Numbered from the stretch's first letter, positions 35,154 through 44,065 are shown. The stretch: DNA of 64,000 bases from JADYZU01 sp964540965 (GCA_964540965.1 CAZIOT010000003.1:124001-188000); one strand, 5' to 3'. Program-made: numbers and translations. The notes: generated from the sequence alone by a model not told the origin.

Positions 35154-37310
35154 TTACCGCGCGGCGAGCGCCTTGGCCTCTTGCCGGCGGCGGTGCAGGA
35201 CCGGCTCGGTATAGCCCGAGGGCTGGATGCGGCCGCGGAATACCAGGTCGCTGGCGGCCAGAAAGGCCGGGCCGTCGAAATCCGGCGCCATCGGCCGGTA
35301 CATCGGATCGCCGGCGTTCTGCCGATCCACCACGGCGGCCATGCGGCGCAGCGCCTCGGTCACCTGCGCTTCGCTGACCACGCCGTGATGCAGCCAGTTG
35401 GCAAGGGCCTGCGCCGAGATGCGGCAGGTGGCGCGGTCCTCCATCAGGCCGACGTCGTGGATGTCGGGCACCTTGGAACAGCCGATACCCTGATCGACCC
35501 AGCGCACGACATAGCCGAGGATGCCCTGCGCGTTGTTGTCAAGCTCGCGCGCCACTTCCTCGGGGCTGAAATTGCGGCCGGTGGCGACCGGAAGGGTCAG
35601 GAGATCCCCCAGCGTGCCGCGCGGGCCGCCGGCGGCGATGGCATCCTGCACCCCGAACACATCGACCAGGTGGTAATGCGTCGCGTGCAGCACGGCGGCG
35701 GTGGGCGACGGCACCCAGGCGCAGGTCGCGCCGGCCCCGGGATGGGCGATCTTCTGCGCCAGCATCTCGGCCATGCGGTCGGGGATCGCCCACATGCCCT
35801 TGCCGATCTGCGCCCTGCCCTTCAGCCCGGCGGCAAGGCCGATGTCGACGTTGCGATCCTCATAGGACCTGATCCAGGCCTGCGCCTTCATCTCGCCCTT
35901 CGGCACCATCGGCCCGGCTTCCATGCCGGTATGGATCTCGTCCCCGGTGCGGTCGAGAAAGCCGGTGTTGATGAAGGCGACGCGGTCCTTCGCCGCGCGG
36001 ATGCATTCGGCCAGGTTGGCCGAGGTGCGGCGCTCCTCGTCCATGATGCCCAGCTTGACGGTGTTGGCGGGCAGGCCCAGCACCTCTTCCACGCGGTCCA
36101 TGACGCGGACGGCAAAAGCCACCTCGTCGGGCCCGTGCATCTTGGGCTTGACCACATAGACCGAGGTGGCGCTGTTGGCCTGCGCCCCGCGCAGGTCGTG
36201 GCAGGCACACAGCACGGTGACCATGGCGTCAAGCAGCCCCTCGGGCACTTCGGCGCCCTCGGCGGTCAGCACGGCGGGGGTGGTCATCAGATGGCCGACA
36301 TTGCGCACCCAGAGAAGAGAGCGGCACTTGATCGCCACCGCGCCGCCGTCCGGTGCCCGATAGTCATAGACCGGCGGGTTCATGGTGCGGGTGATGGTCT
36401 CGCCGCCCTTTTCAAAGGTCTCTTCCAGATTGCCCTGCATCAGGCCCAGCCAGTTGCCATAGGCCAGCGCCTTGTCCGCGCCATCGACGCAGGCGACGGA
36501 ATCCTCGCAATCCATGATCGCGGTGACCGCGGCCTCGACGAAGATGTCGGTGATTCCGGCCTTGTCGGTCTTGCCGATGCCTTCTGTGCGGTCGACAAGG
36601 ATTTCCAGAAGCAGGCCGTGGATGCGCAGCAGCACCTGCAATTCGCACAGGGAATTGTCCCAGCCGGCGAATTGCGCCGGATCGGCCAGCCCGGTGTCGC
36701 CCTGCGGCAGGGTGACGATCAGGGTGCCGTCGCGGACGGCCAGGGCGGTGGCATCGGCCCAGGACCCGGCCGCGAGCGGGGCCACCCGGTCCAGATGCGC
36801 CCGCGCCCAGGCGATGACGCGGGCGCCGCGGGCGGGGTCGAACGGCCCCTTGGCCGGCAGGTCGCCCAGGGCATCGGTGCCGTAAAGCGCGTCGTAAAGC
36901 GATCCCCAGCGGGCATTGACCGCGTTCAGCGCGAACCGCGCATTCGTCACCGGCACGACAAGCTGCGGTCCGGGGGTGGTGGCGATCTCGGGGTCGATGC
37001 CGATGGTGGCGATGGTGAAGGCCGGCCCCTCGGGCACCAGATAGCCGATGTCGCGCAGGAAGCGGGTATAGTCCTCGGCGTCGTGATCCTCGCCCCGGTG
37101 GGCGATGTGCCAGTCGTCGATCTGCGCCTGAAGCGCGCTGCGCCGCGCCAGAAGCGCCGCGTTTTCGGGCGCGAAATCGGCGATCAGCGTGGCAAGGCCG
37201 GTCCAGAACCTGTCGGGCGCCACGCCGGAACCGGGCAGCGCCCGTCCGTCGATGAACCCGGCCAGATCTGCGTCGACCTGCAATCCCGCCCGCGCGATCC
37301 GTTCCGCCAT
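35154..37310 (-). CDS. glcB: Malate synthase G
   Basis: Condenses glyoxylate with acetyl-CoA to malate; monomeric G isoform, 718 residues (normal is about 720-725). Landmarks are LPQGDTGLADPAQFAGWDNSLCELQVLLRIHGLLLEI, ITDIFVEAAVTAIMDCEDSVACVDGADKALAYGNWLGLM, NPPVYDYRAPDGGAVAIKCRSLLWVRNVGHLM, KLGIMDEERRTSANL and VAFINTGFLDRTGDEIHT. Start chosen at ATG 37308-37310 (MAERIARAGL) with GGGGA upstream; a further ATG eight codons earlier is possible. Works with glycolate oxidation or with isocitrate lyase. An A-type malate synthase is encoded at 56419-58041, so both isoforms coexist here. Confidence 0.96.
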   Translation of the reverse strand: MAERIARAGLQVDADLAGFIDGRALPGSGVAPDRFWTGLATLIADFAPENAALLARRSALQAQIDDWHIAHRGEDHDAEDYTRFLRDIGYLVPEGPAFTIATIGIDPEIATTPGPQLVVPVTNARFALNAVNARWGSLYDALYGTDALGDLPAKGPFDPARGARVIAWARAHLDRVAPLAAGSWADATALAVRDGTLIVTLPQGDTGLADPAQFAGWDNSLCELQVLLRIHGLLLEILVDRTEGIGKTDKAGITDIFVEAAVTAIMDCEDSVACVDGADKALAYGNWLGLMQGNLEETFEKGGETITRTMNPPVYDYRAPDGGAVAIKCRSLLWVRNVGHLMTTPAVLTAEGAEVPEGLLDAMVTVLCACHDLRGAQANSATSVYVVKPKMHGPDEVAFAVRVMDRVEEVLGLPANTVKLGIMDEERRTSANLAECIRAAKDRVAFINTGFLDRTGDEIHTGMEAGPMVPKGEMKAQAWIRSYEDRNVDIGLAAGLKGRAQIGKGMWAIPDRMAEMLAQKIAHPGAGATCAWVPSPTAAVLHATHYHLVDVFGVQDAIAAGGPRGTLGDLLTLPVATGRNFSPEEVARELDNNAQGILGYVVRWVDQGIGCSKVPDIHDVGLMEDRATCRISAQALANWLHHGVVSEAQVTEALRRMAAVVDRQNAGDPMYRPMAPDFDGPAFLAASDLVFRGRIQPSGYTEPVLHRRRQEAKALAAR

Positions 37311-37411
37311 TGCCGTCCCCTGTCCTGTGCGCGGCAAGTGCTAGAGGCTTAAGCGCCGGCCGGCAACCGCCGTTGTGACCGAGGGCGGCCAGCAGTGCGA
37401 CGGCCCGGCCA

Positions 37412-37437
37412 AAAACTTAGGCCATCGCCTAAGTTTT
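37412..37437. promoter_or_regulatory. Inverted repeat, operator site 1 for the ArsR/AHSA1 operon
   Basis: AAAACTTAGGC (37412-37422), four bases, GCCTAAGTTTT (37427-37437). The core TTAGG-N6-CCTAA (37417-37432) is repeated identically 51 bp downstream. Lying 39 bp before the ArsR start, it is a strong operator candidate. Hairpin formation as a glcB-side terminator is an alternative. Confidence 0.65.
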
Positions 37438-37467
37438 CTGTTGCGACTCACCCCGCCATGCGATTAC

Positions 37468-37483
37468 TTAGGAACATGCCTAA
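37468..37483. promoter_or_regulatory. Operator site 2 overlapping the ArsR start codon
   Basis: TTAGG (37468-37472), six bases, CCTAA (37479-37483): same half-sites and same spacing as site 1. The ATG at 37476-37478 falls in the spacer and right half. The 51-bp offset is close to five helical turns, so dimers on both sites would sit on the same DNA face. Confidence 0.65.
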
Positions 37484-37817
37484 CCAATCAGGAGCCCTCG
37501 ACCTTCTCTTCCAGAACCTCGCCGATCCGACCCGGCGGGCGATCCTTGCCCGCCTTGCCCATGGCGAGGCCCGCGTGACCGATCTTGCCGCGCCCTTCGA
37601 CATGGCGCTGCCCTCGTTCCTCCAGCACCTGAAAAAGCTCGAGGACGGCGGCCTGATCGAGACGCGGAAAGAGGGGCGCGAGCGGATCTGTGCGATCCGC
37701 ACCGGGGCGCTGGCCCCGGCGCGCAGCTGGATGATGGAGCAACGGCTGCTGTGGGAAGGGCGTCTGGACCGGCTGGAAGATTACCTGGCCACCCTCACCG
37801 AAAGGAAACCGGAATGA
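37476..37817 (+). CDS. ArsR-family transcriptional repressor
   Basis: 113 residues from ATG 37476. The helix-turn-helix runs through LADPTRRAILARLAHGEARVTDLAAPFDMALPSFLQHLKKLEDGGLIET, with the recognition helix around ALPSFLQHLKKL. No metal-binding cysteines. An earlier in-frame ATG at 37458 is not preferred because the inverted repeats would then be coding. The stop overlaps the next ATG (ATGA). It heads an operon of four AHSA1 genes and probably represses it through the two sites upstream. Confidence 0.88.
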   Translation: MPNQSGALDLLFQNLADPTRRAILARLAHGEARVTDLAAPFDMALPSFLQHLKKLEDGGLIETRKEGRERICAIRTGALAPARSWMMEQRLLWEGRLDRLEDYLATLTERKPE

Positions 37818-38281
37818 CCGACCACAATCTGATCCTGCGCCGCACCCTCAAGGCACCGCGGCACCTGATCTATGCCTGCTGGACCCAGCCCGAACACATG
37901 GTCCACTGGTTCATGCCCAAGCCGCATTTCATTTCCGATGTGGAAATCGACCTGCGGCCGGGCGGCAAATACAACAGCACCATGCATATCGACGGCAATG
38001 CCTTTCCCTCGGAAGGTTGCGTGCTTGAGGCGATCGCCGACCGCCGCTTTGCCTTTACCAGCATGATGGCCGAGGACTGGCAGCCCCTGCCCGGCATCGA
38101 CATGCCGTTTTCGGCCACCATCGACCTGTCGGACGCGCCAGAGGGCGGCACGATCTATCACGTCACCGCCCGCCACCCCTCGCCCGAGATCGCCGCCCAG
38201 CACGAGGCGATGGGCTTTACCGAAGGCTGGGGTCTGGTCGCGACCCAGCTGGATGAATATGCGCAATCGCTTGTGAAATAA
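37814..38281 (+). CDS. SRPBCC/AHSA1 domain protein (array member 1)
   Basis: 155 residues: RRTLKAPRHLIYACWTQPEHMVHWFMPKPHF, then DLRPGGKYNSTMHIDGNAFPSEGCVLE, ending HEAMGFTEGWGLVATQLDEYAQSL. Close in design to array member 2 (shared DGNxxPxxG and HEAMGFxxGWGxVAxQLxEY). Translationally coupled to the ArsR gene by ATGA. Small hydrophobic-ligand protein; ligand and function unknown. Confidence 0.85.
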   Translation: MTDHNLILRRTLKAPRHLIYACWTQPEHMVHWFMPKPHFISDVEIDLRPGGKYNSTMHIDGNAFPSEGCVLEAIADRRFAFTSMMAEDWQPLPGIDMPFSATIDLSDAPEGGTIYHVTARHPSPEIAAQHEAMGFTEGWGLVATQLDEYAQSLVK

Positions 38282-38291
38282 GGAGAGGGTC

Positions 38292-38756
38292 ATGACCGAC
38301 ACCACGCTGACGCTGCATCGCATCCTCAGGGCGCCGCGCGCGCTGATCTGGGAATGCTGGACCTCGCCCGGGCATCTGAAGAACTGGTTCGTCCCCCGGC
38401 CCCATACGATCGAGAAGGTCGAGATGGACGTGATGCCGGGCGGCCGCTTCAACACGCTGATGAAGGTCGACGGCAACCTTTATCCCAACGACGGATCCAT
38501 CCTCGAGGTGGTGCCGGGCGAACGGCTGGTCTTCACCGACATGCTGCTGGCCGGCTGGCAGCCGGTGGCGGAACCGGGGCTGGGGTTCACCGCGGAACTG
38601 ATCCTGAAGGACCACCCCGAGGGCACCGATTACACCGCCATCGCCCGCCACCGGACCAGGGAAAGCGCCGAGACGCACGAGGCGATGGGTTTTCAGGACG
38701 GCTGGGGCACCGTCGCCTCGCAGTTGGAGGAATATATCCGCGAAAGGCTGATGTGA
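38292..38756 (+). CDS. SRPBCC/AHSA1 domain protein (array member 2)
   Basis: 154 residues: HRILRAPRALIWECWTSPGHLKNWFVPRPH, DVMPGGRFNTLMKVDGNLYPNDGSILE, and the HEAMGFQDGWGTVASQLEEY end shared with member 1, so these two arose by tandem duplication. Ribosome site GGAGAG sits before ATG 38292. It overlaps the next start by one base (TGATG). Confidence 0.85.
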   Translation: MTDTTLTLHRILRAPRALIWECWTSPGHLKNWFVPRPHTIEKVEMDVMPGGRFNTLMKVDGNLYPNDGSILEVVPGERLVFTDMLLAGWQPVAEPGLGFTAELILKDHPEGTDYTAIARHRTRESAETHEAMGFQDGWGTVASQLEEYIRERLM

Positions 38757-39196
38757 TGGACAACGACCGCACCATCACCCTGACCCGCGCCTTCGCCGCC
38801 CCGGTCGAAAAGGTCTGGGCGGCCTGGACCGACCCCGCGGTCCTGCCGCGCTGGTTCGGCCCCGAGGGCATCGCCTGCGTGACACAGGACATCGACATCC
38901 GCGAAGGTGGCCAGTGGCGGTTCACCATGGAGGGCTGGGGCAACAGCTTTCCCAACCGCCACCGCTATACCGCCATCGTGCCGATGACGCGGATCGCCTT
39001 CCTGATGGACGACGGCAGCGATGCCGGCGATCCGATCCGGGTCGAGGTCGGCTTTGCGCCCGAGGGGACCGGCACCCGCCTGACCCAGGTAATGACCTTC
39101 CCCAGCGACGAGGCGCACCGCGCCGCGCGCGACATGGGGGCCGAAAAATACGGCATGCAGACCATGGCCAAACTTGCCGCCATCGTCGAGGCGTGA
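38756..39196 (+). CDS. SRPBCC/AHSA1 domain protein (array member 3)
   Basis: 146 residues: TRAFAAPVEKVWAAWTDPAVLPRWFGPEGI, DIREGGQWRFTMEGWGNSFPNRHRY, FAPEGTGTRLTQVMTFPS, ending YGMQTMAKLAAIVEA. It is nearest to member 4, forming the second duplicated pair. The start is ATG 38756, sharing one base with the preceding TGA. Confidence 0.85.
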   Translation: MDNDRTITLTRAFAAPVEKVWAAWTDPAVLPRWFGPEGIACVTQDIDIREGGQWRFTMEGWGNSFPNRHRYTAIVPMTRIAFLMDDGSDAGDPIRVEVGFAPEGTGTRLTQVMTFPSDEAHRAARDMGAEKYGMQTMAKLAAIVEA

Positions 39197-39229
39197 CCGG
39201 CCACCGCTTTCCAGCAGGGAATTGACGCA

Positions 39230-39673
39230 ATGACCGATGACCGCACCCTTGTCCTGACCCGCCATATCGCCGCCCCGGTCGCCCGGGTCTGGCAGGCCTG
39301 GACCGATCCCGACATCCTGCCGCGCTGGTTCGGCCCCGAGGGCTGGACCTGCGAGACCCACCACATCGACCTGCGCGAGGGCGGCGAGTGGCGTTTCACC
39401 ATGGCGGGCCATGGCATGAGCTTTGCCAACCGCCACCGCCATGTGAAATGGGTTCCGGGCGAGCGGATCGAGTTCCTGATGGACGGGATCGAGGGCGAGG
39501 CCGACGCCAAGGCGGTTGTCGTCACCATGACCCCCGAAGGCGACGGCACCCGCATCACCCAGACCATGCGCTTCGCCAGCGCCGAACAGTTGCGCGATGT
39601 GGTCGACAATTACAACGCCGTCGGCTCGGGGATGCAGACGCTGGCGAAACTTGCCGCCATCGTCGAGGCGTAG
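39230..39673 (+). CDS. SRPBCC/AHSA1 domain protein (array member 4)
   Basis: 147 residues: TRHIAAPVARVWQAWTDPDILPRWFGPEGW, DLREGGEWRFTMAGHGMSFANRHRH, TPEGDGTRITQTMRFAS and the LAKLAAIVEA end shared with member 3. Separated from it by 33 bp including a ribosome site. Last gene of the operon; two perfect palindromes follow. Confidence 0.85.
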   Translation: MTDDRTLVLTRHIAAPVARVWQAWTDPDILPRWFGPEGWTCETHHIDLREGGEWRFTMAGHGMSFANRHRHVKWVPGERIEFLMDGIEGEADAKAVVVTMTPEGDGTRITQTMRFASAEQLRDVVDNYNAVGSGMQTLAKLAAIVEA

Positions 39674-39695
39674 GGACGCCTTTCACAACAGGGCC

Positions 39696-39739
39696 GGACC
39701 CCGCGCGGGGTCCGTGCCGTTTCCCGCGCGGGAAACGGC
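39696..39739. terminator. Two consecutive perfect palindromes after the AHSA1 array
   Basis: 39696-39713 (arms GGACCCCGC/GCGGGGTCC) and 39716-39739 (arms GCCGTTTCCCGC/GCGGGAAACGGC), with only two bases between. They come 23 bp after the operon stop and before the small minus-strand frame. The pair layout is the same as at 921-969. Likely terminator. Confidence 0.6.
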
Positions 39740-39756
39740 CTTCGCCCGCCGCCGCG

Positions 39757-39894
39757 CTATTTCTCCACCGCGATCTTCTTCAGCACGATTCCCGCGACGA
39801 TCAGCGCCGCGGCCAGAAGGCCTCAACTGGCCAGCATCGCGGCGATGGTGACGAATGAGGGAACGGGAAGACCAAACCCCCCGGACCGTTTCAT
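39757..39894 (-). pseudogene. Possible small membrane protein interrupted by TGA
   Basis: From ATG 39892-39894 the frame reads MKRSGGFGLPVPSFVTIAAMLAS, then TGA (39823-39825), then GLLAAALIVAGIVLKKIAVEK to TAG at 39757-39759. Together this would be a 45-codon protein with two short hydrophobic stretches and a basic tail. The hydrophobic pattern continues in phase across the stop, as if one codon had mutated. No homologue is recognised, so this is tentative. Confidence 0.3.
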
Positions 39895-40101
39895 CGCATT
39901 GGCCCAAGGGATTTCAAGGACGCCGCAGATCGGCCGGGCCGGCCCGGGCGGTTGTCCATCATGGCAGGGACCGCCCCCTGCGCGGGATAGGGGGCAGATG
40001 CACAGGGCTGGCAAGGCCCTGTCGGCCGGGCCACATACCGGCCGCTCTCTGGACTCTGGCCCCGAAAGCCCTCAGGATTCCCCTTCCAAAGGAGTCCCCC
40101 C
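39895..40101. other. Upstream region of pepN
   Basis: No gene recognised in these 207 bp. AAAGGAG at 40088-40094 is the pepN ribosome site. No convincing promoter was assigned. Confidence 0.4.
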
Positions 40102-42711
40102 ATGACCGAACCCCAGACCATCCACCTCAAGGATTACACCCCCTTCGGCTGGGTGGTTCACGAGGTTCGGCTGACCTTCACCCTGTCGCCCGACGCGACC
40201 CGCGTGAAATCGGCGATCCGTTTCGCCCCGAACCCGGCGGCAACCGACCGCCGCTTTTTCCTGCATGGCGAAAACCTGCGCCTGATCGGCGCGGCCATCG
40301 ACGGCGCCCCCGTCACCCCCGATGTCACCGACACCGGCCTGACCCTGACCCCGCCCGACCGCCCCTTCCTGTGGGAGGCCGAGGTCGAGATCGCGCCCGC
40401 CGCCAATACCGCGCTGGAAGGGCTTTACATGTCGCGGGGCATGTTCTGCACGCAATGCGAGGCCGAAGGGTTCCGCAAGATCACCTATTATCCCGACCGC
40501 CCCGATGTGATGGCGACCTTCACCGTCAGGATCGAAAGCGACCTGCCGGTGCTTCTGTCGAACGGCAACCCCGTGCAGCAGGGCGATGGCTGGGCGGAAT
40601 GGCACGACCCCTGGCCCAAGCCCGCCTATCTGTTCGCACTGGTCGCCGGCGACCTGGTGCCGTTCCGCGACAGTTTCACCACGCAATCCGGCCGCCACGT
40701 CGATCTGGCGATCTGGGTCCGCCCCGGCGACGAAAACCGCTGCGCCTTTGCCATGGACGCGCTGAAACGGTCGATGCGCTGGGACGAGACCGCCTATGGC
40801 CGCGAATACGATCTGGACGTGTTCAACATCGTCGCGGTGGACGATTTCAACATGGGCGCGATGGAGAACAAGGGGCTGAACATCTTCAACTCTGCCCTTG
40901 TCCTTGCCAGCCCGGAAACCGCCACGGACGTGAATTTCGAACGGATCGAGGCGGTGATCGCCCACGAATATTTCCACAACTGGACCGGCAACCGCATCAC
41001 CTGCCGCGACTGGTTCCAGCTGTGCCTGAAAGAGGGGCTGACCGTGTTCCGCGACCAGTCCTTTACCGGCGACACCCGGTCCCATGCCGTCAAGCGGATC
41101 GAGGACGCGATCCTGCTTCGCGCGCGGCAATTCCGCGAGGATGGCGGCCCGCTCGCGCATCCGGTGCGTCCGGAAAGCTTTGTCGAGATCAACAATTTCT
41201 ACACCGTCACCGTCTATGAAAAGGGCGCCGAGGTCATCGGCATGCTGAAACGGCTGGTGGGCGAGGAAGCCTATCGGCAGGCGCTCGACCTTTATTTCGA
41301 CCGCCACGACGGTCAGGCGGCGACGATCGAGGACTGGCTCAAGGTGTTCGAGGATATAACGGGCCGCGACCTAAGCCAGTTCGCGCTGTGGTATTCGCAG
41401 GCCGGCACCCCGCGCCTCACGGTGGCCGAGGACTGGACCCCCGAAACCGGGCTTTACCGCCTGACCTTCCGCCAGACGGTGCCGCCGACCCCCGGCCAGC
41501 CCGACAAGAAGCCGATGGTGATCCCGGTTGCACTGGGCCTTCTTGGCCAGAATGGTGACGAGGTGCTGCCGACCACCCTTCTCGAGGTGACCGAGGCGGA
41601 ACAGAGCTTTGCCTTCCAGAATACCGTGGATGGCTGGCGCCTTGTCGCGCCGACCGGCGCGCTGGATCCGCGCCCGGCGGCGCGGCCCGTCCCGTCGATC
41701 CTGCGCGGCTTTTCCGCGCCGGTGATCCTTGACCGCGCCACCACCAGCGCCGAACGCGCCTTCCTTCTGGCCCATGACACCGACCCGTTCAACAAATGGG
41801 AGGCGGGGCGCGATCTGGCCCGCGCGGTGATCCGGGACATGGTGATTGAGGGCGCGGCACCCGATCCCGCCTTCCTTGAAGGTCTGCGCGCCACCCTGCG
41901 CGACGACAGCCTTGATCCGGCGTTCCGCGCGTTGGTGCTGGCGCTGCCGTCCGAAGAGGATACCGCGCAGGCCCTGTTCGCCGCCGGCCATACCCCCGAC
42001 CCGACAGCGATCCATACCGCGCACGAAGGGTTGCGCGACCGCATGGCTGCGGCGCTGGCCGATCTCTTGCCCGCCGTCCGCGCCGCCTGTGCCACGCCCG
42101 GCCCCTACCGGCCCGACGCGGCAGATGCCGGCAAGCGGTCGCTGGCCAATGCCTGCCTTGCCCTGATAACCCGCCGCGACGGCGGTGCCGCCGCCAAGGC
42201 GCAATATGCCGATGCCGACAACATGACGCAAAAGGTCGCCGCCCTCTCCTGCCTGCTGACGATCGGCCAGGGTCAGGACCAGCTTGCCGCCTTCGAGGCC
42301 CAATGGAGCCATGACCGGCTGGTGATGGACAAGTGGTTCACCCTGCAGGTCGCCGGCGCCGCGCCCGAAGGGCTGGCGGCCACCGTCGAACGCCTGACCG
42401 CCCATCCCGCCTTCGACATGAAGAACCCCAATCGCTTCCGTGCGGTCTTTGGCGCGATGTCCGGCAATGCCGCCGGGTTCCACGATGCTTCGGGTGCGTC
42501 CTACCGGCTGATGGCGGACTGGCTGATCCGCCTTGACGCGCTGAACCCGCAGACCGCTGCCCGCATGTCCAGCGTGTTCGACACCTGGCGCCGCTACGAC
42601 CCTCACCGCCAGGCACTGATCCGCAAGGAACTGCAGCGCATCGCCGCCACCCCCGCCCTGTCGCGCGACACCTCTGAAATGGTCGGGCGCATGCTGGGCC
42701 AGACGGGCTGA
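40102..42711 (+). CDS. pepN: Aminopeptidase N
   Basis: Zinc metallo-aminopeptidase of family M1, cytoplasmic, 869 residues (E. coli PepN is 870). The exopeptidase motif GAMEN spans 252-256. The zinc site is HEYFH with His288 and His292, Glu289 as general base, and the third ligand in NWTGNRITCRDWFQLCLKEGLTVFRDQSF. The long helical C-terminal domain follows from about residue 540 and ends with the SEMVGRMLG stretch. ATG 40102 has a good AAAGGAG site. It stands alone, between the AHSA1 operon and tRNA-Phe. Confidence 0.97.
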   Translation: MTEPQTIHLKDYTPFGWVVHEVRLTFTLSPDATRVKSAIRFAPNPAATDRRFFLHGENLRLIGAAIDGAPVTPDVTDTGLTLTPPDRPFLWEAEVEIAPAANTALEGLYMSRGMFCTQCEAEGFRKITYYPDRPDVMATFTVRIESDLPVLLSNGNPVQQGDGWAEWHDPWPKPAYLFALVAGDLVPFRDSFTTQSGRHVDLAIWVRPGDENRCAFAMDALKRSMRWDETAYGREYDLDVFNIVAVDDFNMGAMENKGLNIFNSALVLASPETATDVNFERIEAVIAHEYFHNWTGNRITCRDWFQLCLKEGLTVFRDQSFTGDTRSHAVKRIEDAILLRARQFREDGGPLAHPVRPESFVEINNFYTVTVYEKGAEVIGMLKRLVGEEAYRQALDLYFDRHDGQAATIEDWLKVFEDITGRDLSQFALWYSQAGTPRLTVAEDWTPETGLYRLTFRQTVPPTPGQPDKKPMVIPVALGLLGQNGDEVLPTTLLEVTEAEQSFAFQNTVDGWRLVAPTGALDPRPAARPVPSILRGFSAPVILDRATTSAERAFLLAHDTDPFNKWEAGRDLARAVIRDMVIEGAAPDPAFLEGLRATLRDDSLDPAFRALVLALPSEEDTAQALFAAGHTPDPTAIHTAHEGLRDRMAAALADLLPAVRAACATPGPYRPDAADAGKRSLANACLALITRRDGGAAAKAQYADADNMTQKVAALSCLLTIGQGQDQLAAFEAQWSHDRLVMDKWFTLQVAGAAPEGLAATVERLTAHPAFDMKNPNRFRAVFGAMSGNAAGFHDASGASYRLMADWLIRLDALNPQTAARMSSVFDTWRRYDPHRQALIRKELQRIAATPALSRDTSEMVGRMLGQTG

Positions 42712-42955
42712 ACCCCTGGGCGCCGGGGCCTGACCGCCCCCGCGCGCCCCGCGTCCCGACGCAGGTCTTGCTGGCAGGACCACCCCTTCCGGGCGGCGGT
42801 CCGGATGGCCCCGGAACGGCCATTTTCCGCGCCAAGTCAGGACCGGGCAGGACAGTGAAAAATGTCAGTCCGAAAACCTGCCCGCAGGCCGGGCCGACCC
42901 GCCAGAGCATCCGAGCTTTCAATGGGCAAAAAAGCCCATGGTTTCAAGGATTTAA
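42712..42955. other. Gene-free stretch between pepN and tRNA-Phe
   Basis: 244 bp with no recognised gene. Near its end ATGGGC (42922-42927) and GCCCAT (42934-42939) flank six A residues. On the minus strand this hairpin lies 17 bases past the tRNA-Phe 3' end and has a T6 loop, so it may help end the tRNA transcript. Confidence 0.45.
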
Positions 42956-43031
<76 letters not shown>

Positions 43032-43066
43032 GCCGGATCCTGCCTTGCGGCACTGGGCGTGGGCGG

Positions 43067-43095
43067 CTTTTAGGCGAGCGGTCGGGGGGTGTCCA
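43067..43095 (-). promoter_or_regulatory. Promoter of tRNA-Phe
   Basis: On the minus strand TGGACA (43095-43090) and TAAAAG (43072-43067) are 17 bases apart. The -10 element ends 35 bases before the mature tRNA, giving a short leader. Confidence 0.5.
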
Positions 43096-43235
43096 GAGCA
43101 AAAATCGGTGGCTGTGCGGGTGTTATCCCGGCCGGGCTGACAGGGGGCCTGCGCCGCCGATCGCCTTGCCCTCCCGCCCCTGCCCGCCGCTCGCGTCACG
43201 CCGTCCCGGGCCGGTTCGGGATCATCGGACCCGCC

Positions 43236-43976
43236 CTAGGCCACGATCACCCGCGCCGCTGCCAGCCCGGCGGCCAGATCAGCCGGCGGGGCGGCGTCTG
43301 TCACCAGCAGGTCGATTCCCGACAGGGGCACGATGCCGACCAGCGCGCGGCGGGCGAACTTGCTGGAATCGGTGACAACGACGCGGGTCTCGCAGGCGGC
43401 AAGGACGCCGCGGGCGAAACTCGCCTCCTCGGGGTCATAGTCCATCAACCCGCCGGCATCGACCGCCCCGACCGAGACCACGCCCCAGCGGGCGCGAAAC
43501 CCTTCGGCAAAGGCCACCGCGGCGGCGCCCAGAACCGCGCCGGAATCCGCGCGCAACTGTCCGCCCGCCAGGAACACCCGCTGGCCCGCCGCGGCAAGGA
43601 TCGCCGCCGCATCGGTCGAATTGGTGATGATGGTCAGCCCGCGCCGCCCGGTCAGCGCGCGGGCGACGAAAGAGGTCGTGGTGCCGGTATCCAGCATCAC
43701 GCTGTCGCCATCGGCGACCAGCGCGGCAAAGGCGCGGGCGATGGCCTGCTTGGCGGCGGCATTCTCGCGCATGCGGGCGCGGAACGGCGCCTCGGCCCCC
43801 GGACCGGCCAGCGCCGCGGCGCCATGGCTGCGCAGCACGGCGCCGGCATCGGCCAAAGCGCGCAGGTCGCGGCGCACGGTTTCGGTCGAAACGTCCAGAC
43901 GCTCGGCCAGGACCGCGATCGTCGACGGGCCTTCGGTGTCGAGAATGTTCAGAATCTGGGTGCGGCGGCGCAGCAT
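43236..43976 (-). CDS. DeoR/GlpR-family transcriptional regulator
   Basis: 246 residues: N-terminal DeoR helix-turn-helix (RRRTQILNILDTEGPSTIAVLAERLDVSTETVRRDLRAL, recognition helix STETVRRDL). The sugar-phosphate-isomerase-like sensor domain follows, with DGDSVMLDTGTTTSFVARAL, IITNSTDAAAIL, FLAGGQLRADSGAVLG and VVTDSSKFARRALVGI. Effectors of this family are usually phosphorylated metabolites. It is divergent from the betaine-type transporter operon (174 bp between starts). The operon contains a kinase-like gene whose product could make the effector. Confidence 0.9.
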   Translation of the reverse strand: MLRRRTQILNILDTEGPSTIAVLAERLDVSTETVRRDLRALADAGAVLRSHGAAALAGPGAEAPFRARMRENAAAKQAIARAFAALVADGDSVMLDTGTTTSFVARALTGRRGLTIITNSTDAAAILAAAGQRVFLAGGQLRADSGAVLGAAAVAFAEGFRARWGVVSVGAVDAGGLMDYDPEEASFARGVLAACETRVVVTDSSKFARRALVGIVPLSGIDLLVTDAAPPADLAAGLAAARVIVA

Positions 43977-44009
43977 GACCGGACCGGGGTTGACGCAAAA
44001 ACGGGCGAA

Positions 44010-44024
44010 ACCGGAAACTCCGGT
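44010..44024. promoter_or_regulatory. Candidate DeoR operator
   Basis: ACCGGA-AAC-TCCGGT inverted repeat in the region shared by the DeoR gene and the transporter operon, with another CCGGTCA copy ten bases on. It lies about 42 bp upstream of the probable -35 element of the operon. The assignment rests on position and symmetry only. Confidence 0.4.
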
Positions 44025-44065
44025 CAGGCCCGGTCAGAAAAACCACAAATAGCCACACGAGTCCA

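Noticed and set aside
34713..37352. 879-codon plus-strand open frame
   Set aside because: It runs antisense to malate synthase G and reads as low-complexity Gly/Arg/His-rich sequence; glcB has full family motifs on the other strand.
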